Source: Paramacrobiotus metropolitanus
Taxonomy: Eukaryota; Tardigrada; Eutardigrada; Parachela; Macrobiotidae
Reading direction: 5' to 3'
DNA length: 64,000 nucleotides
Assembly (NCBI RefSeq): GCF_019649055.1
Contig: NW_026570432.1
Span: 1-64,000, forward strand
Of this stretch, positions 53,093 to 64,000 are shown in pieces (within the stretch, counting starts at the first letter, position 1; each line of letters opens with the position of its first letter). The position numbers and the translations under genes are program-made. The notes beneath the pieces were generated by a model, which worked only from the letters and a program-made list of their open reading frames with translations, did no database searches and was not told the origin of the DNA.

Positions 53093-53199
53093 TACTGTGT
53101 TGTCGAGTCAACTTGGAACCTTTTTATACAGTGAGTCGTATCCGATTAGCATATACCTCACTGTACGAAACGGTGCCAAGTTGACTCGACAACACAGTA
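53093..53199. repeat. Near-perfect 28-bp inverted repeat forming a long hairpin
   Basis: 53093-53120 pairs with 53172-53199 with one mismatch. Nested inside, 53127-53135 (TACAGTGAG) pairs with 53157-53165. The roughly 107-base structure resembles a short palindromic transposon or a pre-miRNA-like stem-loop. Confidence 0.8.
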
Positions 53200-53948
53200 T
53201 AGTCTTCTTTTAAACGTTTTGTATATTAAAGAAGGTTATTACACAAAGAGCAGGCTCCGTAGATCAGCGCCTAAGATAGAAGCGCGCATCTACGGTCACT
53301 GCTTAAATCCACTGGTTTATTGTACTTAATTTAGCACTTCCTTCTTCGACGAATTTCTTGGTTGTTGTAGAGTTGGTTCGACTGCGATCCCCCCCAACTT
53401 CGAATTAAGACGACTGCAGCGTTTGTTGAATAAAAACCCTCATTAAAATCGGTTTTATGCTTTCGCATTAGCTGAATATAACGAATTAAGGTCCCTGTTT
53501 GGCACAATTGCGTTCGTTTGTTTGCATATGGCAGGGCTTGGGTATGCAAATTCGTTGTCTCAGTTTGTGCTGGAAACTTGTCCTGGTATTATTCTATTCG
53601 GTGCCGGAATCGTTTGTGACGTATATCAGCGCCTAAGATATTTGCTGTCTCGTTATCACGTATATGTAATTGCGGTCCGAAGGCTGCGGCACAGTACAGT
53701 ATATCATACCCTACTACTTGTAAATGCTTGCAAATGATTTTTACGGACAGCACGCAGGTCGATACTAACTGTAAAGGCAGCAAGAATGTCGCCACAACTC
53801 ATAAAATTATTATTTTTGGAAGACGTAATAGAAGAAGATTAGAAGACCCTACGCGTAATAGAACGGCCTTACTGCTAAATGCTTGCAAATGATGTTTTTG
53901 TTGTCAGCACATATTAACTGACAATGCGATTTCCTCCAAAAATCGCAG

Positions 53949-54017
53949 AAAAGGTCACGACAGGTGAAATCTACCGAGACAATGTAAAGGACAGCCGCAT
54001 GGATTCCGCTGCATCGG
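53949..54017 (-). pseudogene. Fragment of the four-Cys-domain exon
   Basis: Closely matches 54568-54638, the part of the adjacent MAM gene coding for DATESMRLAF...SVDFTCRDLF, but with a frame-shifting indel and no flanking exon. It is a remnant of a further tandem copy. Confidence 0.65.
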
Positions 54018-54524
54018 TGAGGTGAAATTACAGTAATGGAAGTAAAACAAATTTTTTAGACTTATCCAACTCAAATGTAAGGGCTGTAACTGATAATCTT
54101 GCAGTGCGCGGTGCACACTAGTGCTACCGAAGAAATTTTGCCTAGTCTGTATGGGTATAAACAATTACTTACTATAGTGTGAGAGTAAGTAAGTTAGGAA
54201 GTTCTTGGTACAGAGTAAGTTGTCTACATAGCTATAGTAAGTTCTTGGTATAATGAACGAGAAAACAGAGTCGTAAGTTGTGTAAGTTGTACATGTGATA
54301 AACCTTTTGAAAAAAAGCTTTCCGATGTGAATATTTAGGGAAAAAAGATAGTGAATCGTAAATAGTTCATTTTGGTCTTTGCGAAAGTTTCTGTTGAGTT
54401 CGTCTGCTCTCGTTCGGTAATAATAACAACAAACAATAATGTTCTCAATTTCGGGAAGCACCAAGAATTTCGCTATCGCTATCCTTGTTTTAGCTTGCAC
54501 AAACTCTTGACATTGGTTTCATTG

Positions 54525-56131
54525 TTAGTTTTTAACTAGTAAAGCAATTCGTTCGAGGTAACGAACGAAGAGGTCACGACACGTAAAATCTACCGAGACA
54601 ATGCGGAATGCCAGCCGCATCGATTCTGTCGCATCGGGATTGCGTTCACTGAAATCCGGTTGACCATTTCGGCAGGTTACTACTGTCGGCAGGAAAGGGT
54701 CGACCGCTCGTGTGCCACTTTCGCTTTCCAGTAACCACATGTGCATATTTCGCAAATGGTTTCGACAGGGAAATGTATTGTCTCCCAGGAACACCGCTTC
54801 CATGGCGTCGCTGTTGCGGAAATCCATTGTGGAGAGCGTGATCACACCTTTCGCGCAACGGCTAATAATAGCTGGACCGATCTCGCATCTGCTGGCAGGT
54901 TGCGGGGTCGCCGGCGGTGTAAGAGGTAGTGATGTTGTAGTTAAGGCAAGGGTTGGTGTGGAAGAACGGGATGTTCTAGCGGTTGAGGTCCTCATGGACA
55001 TATACGTTACCTCGGTCTCGATGGATGTTGTTCTTGATGTGTCTGTAGGCGAATGAGTTGGTGGCGTTTTCGTGGCAGCTGTCCACGTACTAAATTCCAT
55101 TAAACCTGCATGCGGCAACATCACATCATGCCCTAATTCAGTTAGTTTCCCGAAGTACTGTAGCTGATATGCAAACCACTCATGATCCATGATCGTAGTA
55201 CGGCTGTAGTACTACTCACCTTCGTCCTGCAGGACAATATTATTCAAACCCGCCCAAAACGTGCGACTCCGCACTTTCAGGCGAAACTTTAACTGCAAAA
55301 TGGTAATGCAGGATCAACGATTAGAATATGCTTGTACTGTATATATGCATTCTTAGTTCACCAGTAGTATCGTACCCGGAAAGCAGTGGTACGCGGCTCC
55401 ACGGTGATCACAACAGGATTGGACCAGGTGAACTGATCGTTTTTGCTAAAGATCCTCACTTCCGGTGTTCCATCCGATGGTACCACATTTAGTTGAATAT
55501 GCGGATTGTTACTGGTGCCAAATGTCTGCTGATGCACGCGAAACGTCAGCGTTGCCTGGAATGTCAAGTAGATTTCTTGCGAGAGCAGCTCGGCGAAAAT
55601 CTCATCACCGCTGGGACTATTCGCAGCAGCCATCCATTGCCCTGTACATACGTAGCGTACACAACAACTGTCCTACCTTTGTTATACCGTATTCGGATTA
55701 CTCGCAACTTACTACGTACAATTTGTACAACGTGTAAGCATTATCGTTAATTCACATAGATATGGACAAGTTAAAAGTATGCCAGGAGGCTTCCTAGTCG
55801 ATACGCACACCTAGTTCTAACTATATAGTTTCTGCTCTTATATTATCGTACGGTACCGTACAAGACAGTAATTAACAGGGATAGAAGCATTTATAATGCG
55901 GGTCGGGTGATCTAGTAGGTTATATTACTTCGTAATATACTCTGTATGCTAAACGGAAACAGGCGGCTTGGCGGTAGTGGACCCGTTGCAGCTGGTCTGG
56001 GTCACCTGCCATATCTGAGCTGGAGTCGGCGTCCATCCACAGAAGGTGCCCACGAACTGGCAAGAGATTTGTGCTTGCACCACAACTGTCCAGGATTGCA
56101 GCAATACTACAACTGTGAAAAAATACGCCAA
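54525..56131 (-). CDS. MAM-domain secreted protein with novel four-Cys C-terminal domain
   Basis: Exons: 56131 to about 55960 (hydrophobic signal-like stretch, then CQFVGTFCGW), 55641-55376, 55292-55220 (FRLKVRSRTFWAGLNNIVL) and 55105-54525. Exons 3 and 4 join in phase, and exon 2 (266 nt) ends at the same TTCCGG/GTA donor as its paralogs. The protein is one MAM domain, a Thr/Ser/Pro linker, and a divergent copy of the four-Cys domain (CAKGVITLSTMDFRNSDAME, PCRNHLRNMHMWLL, TCRNGQ, FTCRDLFVRYLERI). The start Met is not found; the frame is open to about 56215 without ATG. MAM half 1 is closest to exon 1 of the gene at 34044-37314, showing tandem duplication before the LTR element inserted between them. 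Confidence 0.75.
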
Positions 56132-58910
56132 CTGAAGGTAGTATCCAAATTCAGATCTGTATTGCCACGAATGGGATACCCCAGTGACCCAGAGTCCGCA
56201 AACCAGAAAAGACTAACCAAAACCAATATTATATTCTGAAAGCCCGTAGGCAAAAACCCGGCCAGATAGTATTCATTTCTTTCAAAACCTCTCCCGCTTC
56301 GAACGCCTCTTAAAGTGCTGTTTTAAGGTGGGCGGCAACACGGGCTAATACTTCATAACTATACGACATACGTTTATACAGCTCCGGCCAACCGTAACTG
56401 GACATTTCTCCCCAGTGCCATGTAACGACCAAAAGATGTGGCGGATGCACTTTTGTCTTGCGGCTATGTCACCCTAGCGCAAAAAGTACGAGTATCCTGG
56501 GTTAAGTGGGAACGGTAAATTTGTGCGGACGTTTTTGTCGATTTCCCACATTTTACTGTTCGGTTACTACTTGAAGTAACTGTATACGACTACATACTAG
56601 GTAGCAGATACACAGCATACACTAAATGTCTGCATGTACAGATACGGTACTTACCTAAAATAAACCTGCGAGTACAGGCCCGACGATGCTCTTGCCATGA
56701 TGCCATTTAATAAGAATCACTATAGTTTTGAAAATTTACAAAATTCAGTGGGATAATTCCGGTTGTAGGGATGTGGATATGAGATCACTCACTTTGCACA
56801 CTATAACTTAAATACCGAAAACAAAACTGAGCCAAAAATATGTCAAAGCAAGTTTGTAATCAGCGGATATAATAATCTGTAGATATGAAATGCTTACGAG
56901 TAGTGTAAGCTGACGAATTCGCTACTTCCGGACTAATACAAGAGCTAATCTAAAGGTGGGAATTTTATCTCTTGTGCATGGGTTATCGGGTTCCACGTTT
57001 ACGTTGACAATATTTTTCATCATTGTTTCTGTTTGCGTAATAGGTGGCTTTGCGTGATTCCTGTTCACGGTTGCAAAAGACTGAATACGCGGGTCTACCG
57101 ACTAGATACTTCAATTATTATTGTTTATTAATATGACGAAAGAAATACGCGTAGCGTCTTAGGGGGGATCATGAATTATTAAACAATGCGGGCCAAAGTC
57201 AAGAAGGACGAAACTCCCGACTTGAAATAGTGATAGTACAGTACAGTACTACAATATTGCATAATATTGTACTTTCAACTTTGTAATTACATACTGTTGT
57301 TTATTACAAAGATGGAAATTTAATGTACATTCATAGGTCGACTGCATTACTTTAAGATTGAGCGAATGCTGTCTCAGAAGACCAGAATCCTAATTTATGT
57401 TAGATTTCTCTGCATCCTCTACCCGTCGCTAACAGCGTGCTTGCTGATATACCGATTAAATTTTCATTGATCTCGTGCGCAAGCTAGTTTTAAAACAATA
57501 AATCTCAAGAAATCAAATTTTTAAAAGCTGTGTCCTCTGGAACAACCTCGGAAATCCGTCTGTCCTGGTGGCCGTTACGCGAATCCATATTGTGAACATA
57601 GCGAAGGGAACACACGCCGAAGTGCTGCATACACCGGCAGTAGAAGTAGAGGCGCATCTACCGTATTTTCGCGTTTCAGATTTGCCGTAGTTGTTAGCAT
57701 TAGTTACACGAGTACAGCAGCAGCACCATTACTTAGTTGTACGAGTACGGAGTACTGTACTGTTCTACACTATTGATCATGTTGCCGTTTTGCGATTCAT
57801 TCATCCACATCATAAACTCATTCACAGAAACTGTAAACTTTCCGGGGTGTTAAATCGGATTTTTAATGCGAGTATTTGTAATGGATGTGTTAGCAAACGA
57901 TAAAACGTGGTTCTTCTTAGCGAAAACAAAATTCGTATCGGCTGCCGGACTACTGCAGCGAAAGGTCACGCTTTGGAAATTTGAAAAGCGCAGTATTTTT
58001 CAGCGAACGACAGGATGTGTAGAACTGCGGACTTAAACAGCACCCAATCGGCCTTGGAAAAACCACTCGGAGTATTTTGCTTTCTGAACAGGATAGTTAC
58101 AAATTCGGCTTCGGTACTGTTGTCGGATTACCGCATCAGGAGAAAATTCAGAATCAGGAGAACGAACACCAAAACGCAACAGCTGGCAAACGAACTGCGC
58201 TTTCTGCCCTTTGACATTTCTCAACAATTGCTCACTTACACTTTACAGTTCGAATAATTGCACATCGACAGTATGTATGCTGCAAACGGCTGCAGCAGAC
58301 AGCAGTTGTTCACGTGAAATCCCAAACGGGGTGCCGCACTTCACCATGCGCTGTGCGCGATCATTGTGCGATAAACACGACCACAGTGGTAACTTACCTA
58401 AAGAACTACTGCTCGCTGCAACACAATATAGTGCCGGTGAGCAATTGTTTCAACTGTAAACTGTAACTTCTATAAGTAAGCAATTGTAGAGAAATGTCAA
58501 AGTACTTCAGACTTAACAAATATGTAGAAGTATCTGTACAGCACGAATCACATCACTGTAAATACCTGCTGTCGTTGTAAGAACAGTATTCTTACAGTAT
58601 TCTTATTCTTAGTATTCTTAGAATACTACAGTTCAGAAAAAGACGGTGTTTTTTTCTTTCCCGTCCAAAGATATACGATCACAGGTATTCGTACATTATT
58701 TTCTTTATTATCAGAAAAACTCGCATTTCATCCATCCATGTTTTAATCATTTCTGTCAGGCTGTCGCAATGTCCTTCCCGTACTCTGTAGACACCGAAAC
58801 ACTACACCGAAATCAGCACATCCACGTAGAAAACTATTCGCTATAAGCCGTATAACCATCACCGAAAACAAGCCAGAATCTGATACAACATAACTGCCAT
58901 TTACTCCCAT
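56132..58910. other. Gene-poor stretch
   Basis: I see no gene or RNA signature. Short palindromic runs occur near 57236-57282, and AGTATTCTTA repeats near 58585-58625. Open frames such as 58015-58257 have no recognisable motif. Confidence 0.5.
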
Positions 58911-61211
58911 TTAGAAAAAATCATCATCATCGAATCCCGGTGGCGCGGCGGGATAGGCGAAATGCATCTGCGAGAGGGGAAAGTACGGCATCAGCCGGGT
59001 ATATCCGGCATAGCGGCGCATCTGTTCCGCTTTGGCCGAGTTGCGCCGTTTGGTCTCCGCTTCATAACACTGCAAGTAACACAACACCACATGAAATGTC
59101 AACAACCGGGATGATTTCCTCTTACGGTGCGTATCACCGACAATCTATTTCTTCACCTCTTTCCAGGAACCATGAAACCGCTTGATCTCCTCCTCGGTGA
59201 ACGTGGCAAATCCCTTGAAATCCCGCAGCAGATACGCACGCCACAGGCGTTCCCGGTCGACGATGGAGAAGAGGCGTTTGCAGGTGCGGGCCAGACGCAT
59301 GGCTTCGCTGGTGGGCAGCGTGTGGGCCAGTCGCTCCAGGACCTCCATCGGGAGGGCTTCTAATCCCACCAGGAGAGGCGGATCCAGACCTGCAAGGAAG
59401 CCAGACTTAGCGATAAGTCCTGCATGCACTTAAACAGCCACATCTGGCTACATTAAACCAATATTCGATGATCTGCTCAGTAAATTTTCAATACAAGAAA
59501 CGGAGAGAAAGCAAGCATATGAAACCGTGTATACAGTTAAGCATGTAACCGAACATCAAAATCATAAACGTGATAATACAGTACAGTGAATGTTTTCCCC
59601 GTCTACAGTATCGTGCAAATAAATTTTACGGCGGCTGAAATCTTTTCACTAGGGTTGTTATAATCTTTGAACGGATGACCACTGCCAGTCTGTTCGAATT
59701 TACTCTTCGAATATCAAAATTAGTATTGTAATAAATTTACAATAACCAGTAAAAACTAGAAAAATTAGCACGTTAAAATACACTGTTATTTTAATAAACA
59801 GACAACAAACTACTCTAAAAAAAATTCTGACGCAGTACTCATATAAGCGCCTATTGCTGACCGCATACTACATGGAAAATCAAATCGCAGCAATCAGTCC
59901 CGTGAAAACGACAAAACGCCGCTCAAATCTGCATATGCCGAAAAATAACGTACAAAAAATCCAGGAAATTACAAAATTACGAACAAAAAATCCAGGAAAT
60001 TTTTAAGATTCACTTGCCTAACCCGAATGGTTGCACGGGGAATACCACAAACAACCTATGACTATCCCAAATATTCTCAATCTTCAATCTTCTTACCATG
60101 TGCTATTATGGCTTTCAGGGGATGGACAATCGCATCCTTGACCTGCCGCGCCAGCAGATGCAGATCCCGGTACATCTCCACCACATTATTCCGCAGCGAT
60201 CCACTGTACGCGTTACTGATCCAGTGCCGGGCGGCCAGGGGGATCTTCAGGGACGGCGGCGGCACGTCCGGCGAGCGGATCCTCCCGGAGCTGTCCACCG
60301 TCTCCTGGGCGTGCTTGAAGCGCTCCGCCACCACCGACTGGATCATCACACCCTTGGCTTGCCCACTCATCACCGTCGTGAAGACCAGCAGGCAGGAATA
60401 GGGCGCAGAGGGAGCCGGGTTAGAGAGATGCGAGTAGAAGGAACGCCGCACGAAACGCGTATCCGTTTCTGAATCCTCCACCTAAAGCATAGCAAAAATG
60501 TACAGCAAACGAATCACAAACGATTATTATTTTACTTACTGATTAAAGATTTAATGGATGTTGTACCAATCATGTATCACATGTTTCAGACAAAAAGGAC
60601 CAACGAATAGTCAACATTATTAACTGAATCCAGCGAAATCAGAATTAACTGATCCAGTTATAATTTACAGAGAACTTTCTACAGAACCAATTACTGAGTT
60701 TAATTTATTCGGAACCAAAAGAAAACTTAAGTCTTTTAAACTGCTTCAAGAGTTAAAAAAACAACTTTATAGTATCTAAACGAATAGTCCCTGTTTTCAA
60801 TGTCGCTAAATAAAAATTACCAATTAATTCAATACAGCGCCCAGTGACCAACTTACCTTGATTTTCTGAAAGCCCTCTTCCCACATCAACACATCCACGG
60901 CGAACACGTATCCATCCAGGACACTGATATTCCCTTACGCTCCTCAATCAGATCCTCCCAGGCGCGCTGAAACGTGTTGGGCACCCAGTCGAACGTGCTC
61001 TCCATCAGCCAGCGCAGACGATTCGGCTCATCGGGATCGAGAACGATGTGGGGACGGCAGAAGATCAGGGCATCATCAGAGCTGCTGGATACCGTGCTGG
61101 CATCACTGGGACGGCGCTCGGCGTCCGCGCCGATATCGGAACGCTCCGGGGACATGCCCGCGGATTCAGAGGTGTGGTCTTCCATGAGATCCGTGAGGAA
61201 ATGGTTCACAC
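58911..61211 (-). CDS. FBXO7-like: FBXO7/nutcracker-like F-box protein
   Basis: Exons 61211-60857, 60481-60097, 59389-59157 and 59069-58911 have clear GT/AG borders. The order matches FBXO7: an acidic Ser-rich stretch; the FP (FBXO7/PI31) domain (FAVDVLMWEEGFQKIK, YSHLSNPAPSAPYSCLLVF, MYRDLHLLARQVKDAIVHPL); the F-box (LPMEVLERLAHTLPTSEAMR, LWRAYLLRDF, WKE); and a short Pro/aromatic tail ending PPGFDDDDFF. FBXO7 acts as a substrate receptor of SCF ubiquitin ligases and binds the proteasome regulator PI31. In exon 1 the frame slips by one missing base at AAGGGAATATC (about 60930); one more G restores the FP domain, so I suspect an assembly error. The N-terminal ubiquitin-like part would lie in an upstream exon not identified. 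The C-terminal Pro-rich region is shorter than in mammals. Confidence 0.75.
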
Positions 61212-63503
61212 CTGGGCACGGGTGACTCCAGACAGCAACTTAAAGATACAGTCGATACTCGAGAAAATCCAATCCTATGAACCTCAAATTTAGATCGTCG
61301 AAAGAGCTGGCTCAGACAGAATTATAACAACTGAATATACTACAGCTTGACGGGTGAAATTACCGTGTATAAGAGTTAATTTGGCAAGACCACGATGAAA
61401 CGGATAACAAAATTCGGAAGCAACCACCCAAGAAACGAACCGAAGCAGAGATGCTCAGCCTGCTCACACCAAATGTGAATTATCCGTTTTTAACTCGCAT
61501 GTCTAATATGGCTGTAAGCAAAACCGTTCAACGCAAATTCATAAATAATTAAAAAAAACTAGGAATTTAAAAAACTAGGAATTCTCAAAGACGCACAGTC
61601 GATTTCATCATAATCTGAGATTGATTTCAGATCTGATTGGAAACCAAAAACAGCGCAAAAAATCTTCGAATGGAAAATCCAAAAACCACAACCTTCTTCG
61701 GAATCGTGACGGAAGTGACAGCTTAGGCGATTACCAAACGCCTCTGTACAGGGAAATCCTTCATAAATCAGCGTATAATCTGTAGTAACTCTTGGCTATA
61801 TTAAGAGTGCGCGGATAAACGTTTCCCTGTGTCGCATAATTCGAATCTGATGGTAACGCCAGCGCAGCCGGGCAGGGCGGCAGTTTAACTCCAGAAATGG
61901 TGATTCATCGACTCACCGTGACTCGACTATGCTGACCCAGACTCGACCCCGTCTAGCGTATACATTCACTGCGTATAGGCGAGACGTGCGCTGCCGCGGA
62001 GCCAACAGAGACCGTTTTTTTCTCTTTTCCTCTTTCGTTAACATGTTGCAACCAACGCTGCACCGTCAACCTTGAGCTCTTGACGGGTGTTTGGCTACAA
62101 TATTTTCACCCTGATTCTACACTGCATTTCCCAGTTTTTTCTTGAAGAAATTATGGAGGAGTGATCGTTTTACCAGGCACATTTAGCACGACGGCGGATA
62201 CATTTTGGCGTCCCCCACCGGATCAGCAGCAGCGATAAGGAGAGGCTTGTTGCAATCCGCCTCCGTGTTGACATTGTGGGCCGACGCATGGAACTGTACG
62301 CTCCGTTAGTCCTGACTGGCTGTGTTTGGATAATCTAATTTTACACCACCGACTACAGTATATTGAGGGGAATATCTGAATCATTGCGTAATCTTTATAG
62401 CTCCTGTTTGAGCGTCATCTGTTTCTGGTCTGGATTACATCGTGGTTATATTTGGATTTAATTATTTTAATAGCCACAAATTGCAGGTAGGAATTAATTC
62501 AGCAGCTTTACGAACAAGGTCGTATTAACTATTACAGGATGCTTTTCGATTTCAAAATATTGTGGTACTTTAGTTAAGTTATCGCTTAATATTATTACAA
62601 CAATCAGTTCCAGGATTAAAGTAAAACGAAAATTAGTCTTAAAGGTTTTTGAAATTTGTAAAAAAAATCGTAAAAATTTCTGTGTTAACTGTTAAGTAGT
62701 TTTCACTTGCATTTTTTAGATTTAGAATCTCATTTTTAAAATTTAATTTTGTAGTTTTTATCTAACCTTCCATTTAACATTAGTACTTCTAGTGAATGAT
62801 GTAAATCAGTAAAATTATTTTGAATTATAACGAATGTTTGATTAGCCACCACAAATCCGAATTTGATGGATTTATTAATTTAATCGGGAATTTTGAGTGA
62901 AAACTTGAAAAGCCAGCAAACAGTGATCTGGTTAATAATTGAAATTGTTAATTACTGCTGTTAGAATATGACAAATTAAGCTGATTACGGTTTCCCTTTT
63001 TATGATCTTCGATAAACATAACATTTTATTACCTTCTGCGTCCCATTTGCAAGGTCGATTAAGACGTCTCGGACATTTCTTGAATTTTCAAGGGAGGCAC
63101 CATAAACATCGCATTTGAATTTCTAATCTATTGTAAATCTTCGTCATAAAGCACTTTACGACGCACTCTCAGTGGCGTCGTGAGTAATTTTTTTGCTGCC
63201 AGTGTTAAGTGTTTTCCAATGAGCCAGGCTTTCAAAAAAAACAGGTTTCCCTTATTCTACATTATCGCTGCTGTGCCAGCCTATACGCTGCTCCTACGGC
63301 GCGCGATAATTCTCCCATTTGTCACTATCAAATAAAATTGCCCGACGGATTTTTTAACGATCCTCGTTATCATTTTTCACCGTCCGCCGTAAATGCGTTG
63401 CACACTGGCCCGTCCGATAAGCCCCGCCGCGTGTAACCACCCCGGGGGGTTGCTTTTGTCTATTGGCAGGATCCCCATGCGTGTGTGACGTGAGCGGCGC
63501 GTT
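61212..63503. other. Intergenic region between divergent FBXO7-like and MARK-like genes
   Basis: No coding exon recognised. It probably contains the 5' exon of the F-box gene on the minus strand and the promoter and 5' UTR of the kinase on the plus strand. A tandem AAACTAGGAATT occurs near 61555-61580. Confidence 0.5.
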
Positions 63504-63934
63504 ATGCAGCCCGCATCCATGCGTATTCCGGCGCTGCAAACCGTCCCCGAAGGCCAGACATTCCCCGTACCCGTCCTGGCCGATCTGCTGAACCTCCAGA
63601 CACCGGATTCGGCGAGCCCCTCCGCCGCCGTCACCCCGACATCCACCACCCCCATGCCCCCCACCGCGCCCACCCCCTCGGCCCGCAGTAGTGCGGCGGC
63701 CGCGTCGGGGGATAAGGAGAAAGCGCCGACGCACCGCTCCACGGATGTCAGTTCATCGCGGATACCCTCGCGGCGGACGGAGCTGGAGCAGCCCATCGGG
63801 AAGTACCGGCTGGTCAAGACTATTGGCAAGGGAACTTCGCCAAGGTGAAACTGGCCAAGCATCTCCCCACCGGCCAGGAAGTGGCCATTAAGATCATCGA
63901 TAAGACGCAGTTAAATGCGGGAAGCCTCCAGAAG
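63504..63934 (+). CDS. par-1/MARK-like: MARK / PAR-1-type serine/threonine kinase, first coding exon (partial)
   Basis: ATG at 63504, then about 95 residues of Pro/Ser/Ala-rich sequence, then the kinase N-lobe: [13 protein letters not shown], and (in the next frame) [33 protein letters not shown], with the VAIK lysine. The exon ends at CAGAAG/GTAAGG (63934), a splice position and sequence typical of MARK kinases. These kinases phosphorylate microtubule-associated proteins and set cell polarity. Inside the glycine-rich loop the sequence AAGGGAACTTCG lacks one base; a fourth G restores the conserved GKGNF motif. A broken kinase loop in this conserved gene is unlikely, so an assembly under-call is the better explanation. 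The rest of the gene is beyond the window. Confidence 0.85.
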
Positions 63935-64000
63935 GTAAGGAAAATCGACCATTAAAATTAACCATTTTTAGCTATTTTTAATTTATCATGTTTATTTATT
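63935..64000 (+). other. Start of intron 1 of the MARK-like gene
   Basis: Begins GTAAGG after CAGAAG and runs to the window end; AT-rich. Confidence 0.7.

Larger units (their letters stand above)
52706..54524. other. Intergenic between LTR element and MAM gene
   Basis: Contains a long hairpin (53093-53199), a degenerate exon fragment (53949-54017) and an 18-bp repeat (AAATGCTTGCAAATGAT) near 53723 and 53878. No intact gene. Confidence 0.5.

Noticed and set aside
58015-58257. 80-residue plus-strand open frame
   Set aside because: No motif, no splice context, and an equally long frame on the other strand.

Overview
This window looks like nuclear DNA of a small-genome invertebrate animal. Genes have many short introns (about 41 to 80 nt where the reading frame lets me place them, with GT/AG ends). 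The gene content is animal: rhodopsin-type GPCRs, C-type lectins, MAM-domain secreted proteins, an FBXO7-type F-box protein and a MARK/PAR-1 kinase. My best guess is a tardigrade or another compact-genome ecdysozoan, but nothing here proves it.

Layout. 1-1302 is the 3' end of an LTR retroelement: a repeat-rich non-coding stretch followed by an LTR-like block. 1621-4042 (+) is the 3' part of a multi-exon GPCR gene. 6316-7350 (+) is an intact single-exon GPCR. 9918-10497 (-) is a small secreted-peptide gene. 10.5-16.9 kb shows no gene. 16890-23135 (-) is a cluster of at least five C-type-lectin genes; one carries two CTLDs plus a novel C-terminal domain, and one is a spliced two-CTLD gene. 24054-31211 (-) is a 5'-truncated retrovirus-like element with RNase H/integrase, an envelope-like ORF fused to a Cys/His-rich domain, and an orphan ORF. 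It is bracketed by perfect 49-bp direct repeats. 32050-37314 and 54525-56131 (-) hold three MAM-domain genes ending in the same novel four-cysteine domain as the lectin gene. Between the second and third lies a young, nearly perfect 14.9-kb Ty3/gypsy-type LTR element (37818-52701, +, TSD CCGG). Besides gag and pol it has two long extra ORFs, each preceded by a splice-acceptor-like site. 58911-61211 (-) is an FBXO7/nutcracker-like gene, and 63504-63934 (+) is the first coding exon of a MARK/PAR-1 kinase.

The most novel material is the 14.9-kb element. Its third ORF carries three winged-helix segments, two of which look like linker-histone (H15) globular domains. Its fourth ORF is an orphan. 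Its 3' UTR contains about nine spaced copies of a GCCGTA motif. Second is the four-Cys C-terminal domain shared by CTLD and MAM proteins in this locus.

Several single-base frame breaks occur in otherwise well-conserved genes (FBXO7, MARK, one lectin). Two of them sit in the same AAGGGAA context, so I suspect assembly under-calls rather than real pseudogenes.
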